A stretch of 64,000 nucleotides of DNA from Rickettsiella grylli (GTDB lineage: Bacteria; Pseudomonadota; Gammaproteobacteria; Diplorickettsiales; Diplorickettsiaceae): positions 831,001 to 895,000 of the forward strand of contig NZ_AAQJ02000001.1 in the NCBI RefSeq assembly GCF_000168295.1, in the 5' to 3' direction. Both the position numbers and the translations under genes were made by a program. Positions 37,724 through 47,200 of the stretch are shown here, one piece after another (the first letter of the stretch is position 1; every line of letters starts with the position of its first letter). The notes under the pieces are model-generated. The model was not told where the DNA came from. It saw only the letters and a list, made by a program, of their open reading frames with translations, and did no database searches.

Positions 37724-37942
37724 TTAACTCAGGTTCAATCCTGGTGTTGATTTAAATGCCAGTTTTTCAATTTTATTCGCCATGGTTGTTAAACAATCCG
37801 CAGCAGGGAAAAGCTGTGGGTTTGAATGCTGTATTTTATCAGAAAAAACGCGCGCTCTTTGACTCAAATAATCCAAGCCCTCTAATACCACTAAAACTTC
37901 ACGCTCAAGACTGCTTTCATTTTTACGGTTAGAAAAAATCAT
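37724..37942 (-). CDS. Candidate IcmR functional homologue (FIR)
   Basis: A 72-residue, probably all-helical protein encoded 20 bases upstream of icmQ on the same strand. In Legionella species and Coxiella this slot holds IcmR or a non-homologous functional replacement (FIR proteins; CoxigA in Coxiella) that acts as the IcmQ chaperone, so gene position is the main evidence. The sequence (MIFSNRKNESSLEREVLVVLEGLDYLSQRARVF) has amphipathic helices with Leu/Val spacing suited to helix-bundle contact with the IcmQ N-terminus. It does not look like IcmS or IcmT, which also lie near icmQ in Legionella. A direct IcmQ interaction remains to be shown. Confidence 0.65.
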   Translation of the reverse strand: MIFSNRKNESSLEREVLVVLEGLDYLSQRARVFSDKIQHSNPQLFPAADCLTTMANKIEKLAFKSTPGLNLS

Positions 37943-38000
37943 AGTTGACCTATCCCTTATTGTAGTTTAACCACTCTTTAATTAATTCAATTCATTCAAT

Positions 38001-39194
38001 CTATAAACGCATCCGTTTATCATAAAATTTAAATCCATTTAGTGAGAAAAAATCACAGTTGCGGGTCAAGCCCATGACTTTAACAAGCTCCCCCATTTCA
38101 CTCGGCGACGTGAGTAAATGCACCTGTCGATTGACATCCAACGAGGAGAGTCCATCATAACATTTTTCTACGAGCGGTAACAAATCATTATTCAGTAAAA
38201 AAGCAGCTTGGGGGATATAGCCCGCCACTTTAAATTGGGTGTGCACTGCAGCATGGGCTAAACGACTAAAATCCACTGACGCTGTGATATCTTGTAACCC
38301 AATCAACGTTAACGGATCCTGATGGACTCGATGTTGGTAGTAACACCGAAGCGTTCCGTTCACCTTATCGGCGTGATAATACTCTTTCGCGGTGTAACCG
38401 TAATCCATAATGAATGCGACCCCTTGTTCTAAAGCGTCACTGAGTTTATTCACCCACTGTTCCAATTGCTGGCATACTTCCGATTGATAAATCGGCGTCG
38501 TCAGAAAATAATTTTTTTTTAATTGGGTTAACTGATTCAATAAAGATCCGTTCCTAACGGGACTCAACTGATAACAAAAGCGACCTTTTTTATAACTGAC
38601 ACGCTGCTCATAAATACATTCGCCATGCCAAACAAACCGATCCACAGGCAAGGCATCCACCACCTCATTTACTAAAATAACCCCTTTTATCGGCTTCTTC
38701 GGCCAATCATCCAGCCATTGAATGAATGGAAATAGATGAGGAATAGCTTGTTTTAAACGTTCTTTTTGACGTTGCTTCAGGGTTGGACTCATTTCAAAAA
38801 TCATGTACGTGTCGGGCAAACTGTGTTGTTGTTCTAAAAAGAGCAATAAATCAACCGCCATTTGGCCCGTTCCCGCACCTATTTCCAAAATGTTACTTTG
38901 GCCTAAATGCATAACGATTTGTTGATATTGCCGACCCACACACTGTGAAAATAAAGGGGAAATTTCTGGAGCCGTTATAAAATCACCCCGTTTACCCAAC
39001 TTCTCTAAACCCGCTGTATAATATCCCCACGTGGGTTCATATAATGCAAGCGTCATAAAACGTGAAAAAGAGAGCGAAGCAGCTCGATTTATTTCTTCGC
39101 GAATGAGTTGGCATAAGGCATCACTTTGCACTTGTAATGCCGACGTTGGGACGGGTAAATCTAAGGGTATCGTTATCATTGTTACGCTAATCAA
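38001..39194 (-). CDS. MidA/NDUFAF7 family SAM-dependent methyltransferase
   Basis: COG1565 (DUF185) protein of 397 residues. Features: FSRFMTLALYEPTWGYYTAGLEKLGKRGDFITAPEISPLF, the glycine-rich SAM-binding motif ILEIGAGTGQMAVDLL, ILVNEVVDALPVDRF and MDYGYTAKEYYHADKVNGTLRCYYQHRVHQDPL. The eukaryotic relative methylates an arginine of complex I subunit NDUFS2; the bacterial substrate is not settled. An internal ATG at 39179 gives an alternative start. It diverges from the pteridine reductase gene across a 14-base gap. Confidence 0.9.
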   Translation of the reverse strand: MISVTMITIPLDLPVPTSALQVQSDALCQLIREEINRAASLSFSRFMTLALYEPTWGYYTAGLEKLGKRGDFITAPEISPLFSQCVGRQYQQIVMHLGQSNILEIGAGTGQMAVDLLLFLEQQHSLPDTYMIFEMSPTLKQRQKERLKQAIPHLFPFIQWLDDWPKKPIKGVILVNEVVDALPVDRFVWHGECIYEQRVSYKKGRFCYQLSPVRNGSLLNQLTQLKKNYFLTTPIYQSEVCQQLEQWVNKLSDALEQGVAFIMDYGYTAKEYYHADKVNGTLRCYYQHRVHQDPLTLIGLQDITASVDFSRLAHAAVHTQFKVAGYIPQAAFLLNNDLLPLVEKCYDGLSSLDVNRQVHLLTSPSEMGELVKVMGLTRNCDFFSLNGFKFYDKRMRL

Positions 39195-39208
39195 ATAAGG
39201 TCAAATCA

Positions 39209-39964
39209 ATGTCAGATTCTAAATCAGAAAATAAAGTTTTGCTAATCACAGGAGCGGGAAAACGCGTCGGCGCCACAATAGCGCGCTATTGTCACCTGTT
39301 GGGAATGCGGATTGCCATCCACTATCGAACATCACGATCACAGGCGACACAATTATGCTGTCATCTCAATCAACAACGACCTGATTCCGCCCTTTCCGTT
39401 GGCGCCGATTTATGTAAAACAACGTCCCTTCAGCATTTAATCGATACGGTTATCAACCAATGGGGGCGGCTGGATGTGTTAATCAATAATGCTTCTTCTT
39501 TTTATCCAACGCCTTTTGCAAGCGCAACGCTCGATATCTGGGACGATATGATGGCCAGCAATTTAAAAGCCCCCTTTTTTTTATCCCAGCTCGCAACGCC
39601 TTATCTCAAAAAACAAAAAGGGTGTATTATTAATCTGGTTGACATTCAAGCACAACGCCCCTTAAAAAATTATTCCGTTTATTGTATTGCCAAAGCGGGA
39701 TTAGTGATGCTCACAAAAAGTCTTGCCAAAGAATTAGGACCTCACATTCGGGTAAACGCGATTGCACCGGGCATTGTTTTATGGCCGGATGACGACACTG
39801 AATTTAATGCCGATTTACGTGAAAAAATTATTGCACGGAGTGTCTTAAAGCGTGCTGGAACACCCCGCGATATTGCAAAAACAGTCGCTTTTCTAATGAA
39901 AGACGCCGACTTTATGACAGGACAAGTGATGACTGTCGATGGAGGTCGATCGCTCGGTTATTAG
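39209..39964 (+). CDS. Pteridine reductase-like short-chain dehydrogenase
   Basis: SDR family oxidoreductase of 251 residues with the TGAGKRVGATIARY cofactor motif (typical of FolM/PTR1-type pteridine reductases rather than FabG), LDVLINNASSFYPTPF, the active-site YSVYCIAKAG (Tyr-x3-Lys), IRVNAIAPGIVLWPDDD and the C-terminal FMTGQVMTVDGGRSLGY. It would use NADPH to reduce dihydrobiopterin or dihydrofolate-type substrates and can supply reduced folates where FolA is absent or inhibited. Specificity cannot be read with certainty from sequence. Confidence 0.88.
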   Translation: MSDSKSENKVLLITGAGKRVGATIARYCHLLGMRIAIHYRTSRSQATQLCCHLNQQRPDSALSVGADLCKTTSLQHLIDTVINQWGRLDVLINNASSFYPTPFASATLDIWDDMMASNLKAPFFLSQLATPYLKKQKGCIINLVDIQAQRPLKNYSVYCIAKAGLVMLTKSLAKELGPHIRVNAIAPGIVLWPDDDTEFNADLREKIIARSVLKRAGTPRDIAKTVAFLMKDADFMTGQVMTVDGGRSLGY

Positions 39965-40213
39965 TCAAATGAAGAAAGCCACTGAATGTAATTAACATTT
40001 AATCCATAAAATAGAAAAAGTTCCGTCAGTGGCCTATTGACTTGAAAGCAACAATGCTATGATGGTGATTTGTGATGCACTTTAGGCTTCCTACTTTAAG
40101 CAGGCTTGCACACCATGCATCAAGACTATCCCCAACCGTTTCGGATCAAACTTCAAGCGCTATCTAACGGAACTTTCACCCTTCAGTGTAGTCTTTTTAG
40201 ACGAAATTGCAAA

Positions 40214-41152
40214 TTATCGTCTAAAAGCCATGGTATGCTCATGCGTTTCTTGTGTTTTTTCGCAAAGAGCTCCCTCGAAGTCATCAAAATCGAGCTTTAA
40301 ACCATTTAAGGTTTCATAACACCTTTTATTCAATGTTCTCTCAAGATCGTTTTCTACCCACGGTAATGGAGAACCCGACTCGGTTATTTTTCGCGCATCA
40401 GGGTATTTTTTTAACACATTTTCATTCAGTGTATCCTCTATTAAGGTCGGATTAGATTCCCTCGCTTTCAACGTAACATAAACATCCACTAATCGGTTGG
40501 CGTTTTTATTTTCCAAAATGGATTGAATATAACGATGGACGAAAAATCCACAGGAAATTGTATCGTTTTGTTTTCCATAATTGAACTGTTGAATATCTTT
40601 AATTTGTAGCGTTTGTTTTAAATCTTTTAAACAATTGGGATAGGAAATGCTGGCCCATTTGGATTGCGAATTATGAAGGATTATTTTAATTAATTCTGTT
40701 TTTCTGAGCAACACTTCAACTAAAACACTGTGTCGTTTTCCGAAACGACTCTGATTGAATGGAAGTAGTAAAATGGCATTTAATTCGGGATTTTTTTCTA
40801 TAAAACGTTGAATAACCTGATTAATATAAGCGAGATTATTAAGTGTCGTGGATGATTTAACATCAGAAACGGTTTGAAAGATAACAAAAGTATTTTTATT
40901 ATTTTTGGATAGTTGTTTATAGTGAGTGGAAATATTTCGATCTTCTGTTTCTATCACCCCCTCTTGAATAACATACTGATTTTCAGTAGCAAACCGAATG
41001 AGATAGGATAAATTAAGATTATTTAATTGGGTTGCGTTTAAACGAAAATGACGAAAATTGTTGCTTGGCCGCGTTAATGGTTTCGTTATTGATTCTTGAT
41101 CGCGTTCTGAATCTCTCGAAACCCATTCAAAATCTTCTAGAAAAGTTGGCAT
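40214..41152 (-). CDS. Putative CE-clan (ULP1/C48-like) cysteine protease, candidate effector
   Basis: A 312-residue soluble protein. Near its middle are the elements of the CE clan that includes SUMO/NEDD8 proteases and bacterial deubiquitinases and acetyltransferases: FGKRHSVLVEVLLR with His141, an acidic-position candidate in IILHNSQSKWASI (Asn161 where Asp is more common), and GKQNDTISCGFFVHRYI with Gln195 and Cys201. The Gln-to-Cys spacing of six is that of ULP1-type enzymes (Q-x5-C-G). The frame extends upstream to 41314, but the ATG at 41152 follows a good ribosome-binding site (AAGG) and a promoter, so it is preferred. It is transcribed away from the giant ankyrin gene. Activity on ubiquitin-like proteins is inference. 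Confidence 0.72.
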   Translation of the reverse strand: MPTFLEDFEWVSRDSERDQESITKPLTRPSNNFRHFRLNATQLNNLNLSYLIRFATENQYVIQEGVIETEDRNISTHYKQLSKNNKNTFVIFQTVSDVKSSTTLNNLAYINQVIQRFIEKNPELNAILLLPFNQSRFGKRHSVLVEVLLRKTELIKIILHNSQSKWASISYPNCLKDLKQTLQIKDIQQFNYGKQNDTISCGFFVHRYIQSILENKNANRLVDVYVTLKARESNPTLIEDTLNENVLKKYPDARKITESGSPLPWVENDLERTLNKRCYETLNGLKLDFDDFEGALCEKTQETHEHTMAFRR

Positions 41153-41195
41153 AAAATTACCTTTTTTGTTATTTTTATTTTTATTTAATGTGGAT

Positions 41196-41224
41196 ACTAT
41201 AAGCGCGGAACATACACTTATCAA
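41196..41224 (-). promoter_or_regulatory. Promoter of the CE-clan protease gene
   Basis: Read on the minus strand: TTGATA (41224-41219), a 17-base spacer, TATAGT (41201-41196), giving an expected start near 41189 and a 5' leader of about 37 bases before the ATG at 41152. It lies in the short divergent region shared with the giant gene, whose start codon is at 41242, so regulation of the pair could be linked. I see no equally good promoter for the plus-strand gene. Confidence 0.6.
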
Positions 41225-41241
41225 TGGATGGAAAATAAAAA

Positions 41242-44200
41242 ATGCTTGATTATAGAGGGGTACCTCCAGAGGAATTTTATACTCGATATAATGCGTTGGC
41301 CGATCCTTTTTCACTTTCGTTATCCGCTCAAATAATAGAGGATAAAAATCCTGGATCTTTTTTTATTATTAATAAAGAAAACGGTCAATCACTTTTACAT
41401 GAAGCGGCCAAACGAGAAGATCTTGAACTTCTTAATTTGCTTATAAAAATGGGTCATGAGATTAATTATTTGGATAATGAATATAAAACACCTTTATATG
41501 ATGCATGTAGTCGATTAAACGTTGATTCAGTCAATCAATTATTATATCACGGAGCCGATCCAAATTTAGGCAATAGCAACCAAATACTCCACGGAAATCG
41601 ATATGACGATGGAGGTGAAGAATTAGTCGATTATCAGGGTGAAACGGTCCCGTTAGTCGCGACTATTGATAGCATAACGACGCTTGCGTTCGAACAATTA
41701 ACAGATACATTAAACCAACCCTACACGGGCGATCTTTCTGATCTAACAATTGACCATTCCTCAGAACAAAAAGGCGCATCGATTGTAAGAGAATTAATTA
41801 GTCGCGGTGTCAATGTTAATCTACAAACAGGACCAGACCATTTTTCAGCCTTACATCGTGCAGTGACGTATAAATACACGTTACTGATTCAGGAACTCAT
41901 CCATTCAGGTCAAGCCAATCCTTATCTTATTGATCGCGACGGTGAAACAGCCTTACATATCGTTGCCAACTATCGAAGTCAAATCGAAAAAAAATTTCAA
42001 CGGGATGTGATGCAGAAAGAAAAAGAAATTGCTGAATTAATGATTCCGTATCTCGACACACTTGAAATGAAAGAAACCAAATTCGGAAACACACCTTTAC
42101 ATACTGCTGTTATCCGAAGTAACGAGTTTGTGGTTAAGTTACTTTATCAAAAAGACTATTTATTTCAAAATCGTAAGCTTTTAAGTATACCCAATAAAGC
42201 AGGCAATACTGCCTTACATGAAGCGGTTAAAGCGGCGAGACGGGGACCGAACATTTTAAAACTCCTCTTACGTGTTGCAACGAACGACGAACTGGCTATT
42301 GTCAATTATGAAGGTAAAACTGCAAAAGATATCGCTGAAGATTTATTACAGGAATCGACGCGCATTGATTCCTTCATTCAGGAATTAAAGACGTCAGAAA
42401 AAAAACTCGATAAGTTGATGGATCGTTTCGGTTATCGCATGAGTGATTTACAAAACCTAAATGATGGTACGATCCATAAAACATTTGAATGGGAACCCTT
42501 AACGAGTGATCAACTCATTCAATTAAGAGAAACCATTAATCACATAGATTCAGCACTCACCTCGTTAAAAAATAATGCGTTTTTTAACGCTGCCATGAAA
42601 GATTTTGAGATCATCAAGGATATCAACCGGTTATCGCTTCACTTAAAAAATTTTGATGAACTCGCATCCTCTCAAAACGATCATTTGTTAATCGAAGCGG
42701 TGGATAACTATCATTGTCAAGCAATGAAAATAAGAGACGATATCAATAATAACTTTCTGGATAAAAAGTATCTTGAAAGCTTAACGAGCGTCCGGCAAGA
42801 AGAGTATTTTTCCTGGAAAAATCAACTCTTAAAATTACCCAGCAGTTTTCCCGATTTAATGACGATGGATAGTCAAGCGTATCAAACTGATCACATTCAA
42901 GCTTCGCTCTATTTATCGAGCGCTGAAGAACAAATAAATAATTATAATTATAATGACGCAAAGGAGCATATAGAAGCTGCGATTGAAATTTATCATCGCT
43001 TAAACGCGTATGGAGCGCTCGAAAACGCGTATCAAATGCTAGCGAAAATAACCCTTTCCCAGGGACCATCGACAATCGCAGCGTATGAAGCGATCAATTT
43101 AAATAAAGTGCAGTCTTTGGATCAACAGGAAAAATTACAGGGTCATCTAGCACTTGCAACGCTTTATAACGAATTAATGGAGCAAGCAATCTATAGACCA
43201 TCCTCTTTATCTTTTCCTCTCTCAACAAAGACGCTTTATGCACTGATGGATCGAAAATCGTATTATTTTTATCAAATCTATAAAATGACGCAAGGTCCAT
43301 TGGATAATATGGCACATACCGTATTACAGCGGGAATTAGGAATAGCGAAGAATGCGCCATTAGGGACGTATAATATTCAACAGTGTATTGCTGTTGTTGC
43401 GTTTGATCCAATCCGTAAAAAAGTCGTCCTTTCTCATTTTGACCAATTTTCAGGCCCTTTAAGTTTTATCGAGCAACTACTCCGGGAATTTTCGGAAGGA
43501 TCTAAAATCGATCTTTATCTCAGTGGCGCACGAGATCGGATCAGTCTCGCATCCCACACAAGCACCATATCAGATAACAACATCGAGCAAGTTTTAAAAC
43601 AAATCTACGCGGAGAAAGATCGATTCGTGATTAAATCGTCTGATCTGGGTGATAAACCATCACCCGAAGCGATTGTGTTTGATGTGGAATCCCAGCGATT
43701 AATCCATGCTGCACCCAATTTCCCGGATACGAGTCTTGAATCACGCGAAGTTAATTTTCAATTGCAATGGATAAAAGGAGATTATTTACGCCCATTAAAT
43801 CGTGTTGATTTTTCAAAAAATGAAGCAACACGAAAAATAAATTTTTCTTTCGAGGAGCAGCAGCAAATACAGGAACAATTTCTTCATTATGAAAAAGTTG
43901 CGGGTCAAACAGAAGCATGGAACCATCAACGATTTTATCCCTTGTTGGCATTCTATAACGAGCAGGTCGGAAGAGCAGCACTGGACTCTCATCAAGCCCT
44001 ACGAACGCCGCTTGTTAAAAGCGACGTCGTGAATACCAATGAGAACGATCCCGATTCAGCAGTCTTCGTTGAACAACGAAATAACGATATCATCAGGAAC
44101 ATCGCAATAGATATGGACGGAACTATTCCGCTCGATTTTGATCCTGAACAACTACCCTGCTTGGAGGGGACGAAACGTAAACGTGCTGCCCAATGTATCA

Positions 44201-47200
44201 TAGATAGTCAATTACTATTGGATTATCTGAAAAAATTAAAAGGCAGCACACCCACTAAAATTTTAAACTATCTTTCTTCATGGAGACGCATGGGTGGAAC
44301 AAAAAAAGAAGAAGTAGCCCGATTAACGCATCATGCAAAAATAATGACGCATCTTAATAAAGTCAACCAATTTTCTTCTCGCTTCATGGGCATCCTTTTT
44401 TCTGAAAAAGCAATCGTCAATTTATTCAGTGGTGATCCGACTGCCGCCATTAATTTAGCGACCTTTACCGGTTCGAGTCATTTATTTGTAAATCTCGCGA
44501 AACGTTTGGATGAAAAAGCAACACGTTTGTTAGCCGCTGGAAAAAACAGTCAAGCTCGCATTTTGCGAACGGGTGTTACCCCTGTTATCCGTCGCGGAAC
44601 AGGGTTACTCATTGCGTATGATATGTACGAACAAATTAAAGCATTAAAAAAGGATAGTCATAATACGGAAGCGTGGATCGGTGTTATCAGCGATGGAATT
44701 TTCTTAACAACGGATGTGTTAGGAATAGGGATCGAAATGCTTGAATTGTCTTCAGTGACTATTGCAGCGTTGGGACTTTCCGCTTTGTTTAATCCACTTG
44801 CCGATATCGCCAGTGTTATTATCATCTTGGGAACCCAAATCTATGGTGCTGTAAAAAAAGTTTCTAATGAAGATCATTACGTTCAGTTAACCGCGTGGGA
44901 AAAATTTAAAGAAGGATGCCTTGCTTTCCTTACGCTAAAACCTGAAGCCTATCTTCAAACGATGATAGAGGAAGGTGCTGAATATGAACGCTTACTCGCA
45001 AAACAATTCAATTATATCAAAAATTTTACTGAAATTAAGTATTTTGTTTTTCCGGGGATTGTGAAAAATGGGATAATCTGCCAACTCGTTGAGGCATCGT
45101 GTGGGAATGTATTTTTTATGCAACGAAAACACTGTTTAGGTCTCAAGAAAGTCTGCGGTCCTTCTTTTAAAGATATTGTAGATAACTCCGTTTATTTTAA
45201 ACGAAAACGATCTCAATCTGAATTAAAAGTGTCTCGAGAGAGAATTGCGGCGCCTCCTGGAGCACAATTATTTTGTCTTCCAACAACAAAAGACGGGGTA
45301 CCACCGCCTCCTGAAATTGTTTTTCGGTGTGACGCGGCACTCGGACTGAATATAACCAATAATACCCTCGGTAATACCGCGTTTTATGACCTCGGTGAAG
45401 GAAAGGATTACGCATTTGGTTTTGACGATATTTCTAATATCTTTGTCGTGAATAATGGTGCGAAACGATATGCCGGTGGATATAAAGCAGATACTTTTAT
45501 TGTAGGGGCCAATAAAATCGTCAATGCAAATTATTTTGGGAAAAGAGGATTAGACGGAAAAGGAGGAATAGATACGCTAAACTTAAAAGAGTTTAAACCT
45601 GAAAAAAAAGTAACGATCAACCTGAATAAAGGTTTTTTAAACTATAGTGATAGTCGTGATACGCTGGATATCAAGCATATTGAGAACCTGATTTGCGGGA
45701 ACTTCTCGCTATCGGTTATTACCGGCTGTGATACACAGAAAGTAGACGTCCTCGGTGGCCCCACGTTTGAAAAAGCAGATACTATTTTTGTCCCCAAAAA
45801 TTCAACGTGTCATTACACCACAACCTTTTATTTAAACCCCTATAGCACATTAAATAATACTGCCGAACAAGGTGATTTTATCTACAGCATTCAATCGGGA
45901 TCAGGAATGATTTCAGTGAACTTGACCTTGGACAGTAACACTACCCTGTTTAATTTCTATAACACTTTAAACCATCGATTTTTAATGAATGCAGATATTT
46001 CTGACTTATATGCCCTATCCTCATCAAAAAAAGTAATCACTTTTCACTTTCCAGAACAAAAAGTCAATAAAATTTTTCGAGCGCTCAAAACAATTACGCT
46101 TGCTAAAAGCAATGCAAGCAGTAGGATAACCTTTGATTATCAATTTAATTCAGAAATTTTTCTCAGCCCAACCTATTTAGACGTGTTACCAAAAGTGATT
46201 GAAGCCAAGGCGTCTCTGAAAACATTAAATGCTTTGCTTGAAAATAGGGATATTAATGGTACGGTCATCATCAATGATCGCAATAAAATACACAAAATTC
46301 TTTTTAATTTCGTCAAAACTTCTAATTTTAGTCTTAACAATTTTAAATTAGAAATCATTTATTCTGAATTAAAAAACATTTTTTTTCAATTTATTGACGG
46401 GACTGAAATTAAAATAACTAATGATACTCATTATCTTTTTTTTACAGGAAGCCAAAAAAATATAACCGATATTATCACGTTCTATTCACCGATTGCCCGT
46501 CGCCTGAATATGCTTTGTAATATAAAGACGTTCCAAAATCAAAGGGTTTTAATCGGTCATCATGGTCACCAAGTCGTCTATAATGATAAATATGCCTTTG
46601 AAACTCACTTTTATAGTAATGGCGGTCAAGGACTTTTAATTATTCAACCTTCATTACCTCCACTGTTGTTAACCTTGAACGACGTCATTCTTCATCACGA
46701 CCCCTTCAGTCGCGCTATCGATACAGTAGACTTTCGTCAAATAAAAACTAAAATTGAAACAGACTTAGGCATCGCAACGAATGCAATCACTGTTATCATT
46801 TTATCGCAAAACAACACCCATGAATTTCAATTATTAGCTTCAAAACGAGAAAGAACATTCGAGAATGATTTAGTCCTCATCTTAGGTACCCGTCTATACA
46901 AAAACATACTTGTCGATTATCTTGCTGTTCGTTTAAAAGACGCCTTATTAACCCATTGGTATAAAGACTATTTACAGATTATTTTAAATGTGGCGCCACT
47001 AAAAATCGTTGGCAACTTTCCGAATCTCACTCTACAACCTTTTCCTTTCATCGTCGATGAGACCCATGATTTTATCACCTTAGGCATTGAGAATGTCGAA
47101 GAAAATACAGAAATTATTATCCCAAGAGAAAGTGATTTTAATACCTTTTATCAGCACAATAAAACGAATTTAATCTTTACGAATACATTAACGACTTCAA

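Noticed and set aside
37943-38000. PmrA-type box upstream of the icmR-like/icmQ genes
   Set aside because: Only scattered TTAA half-sites; the CTTAA-N2-TT-N2-CTTAA pattern was not found.
40106-40300. 64-codon plus-strand frame overlapping the 3' end of the CE-clan protease gene
   Set aside because: Overlaps a better supported gene antisense and has no recognisable features.
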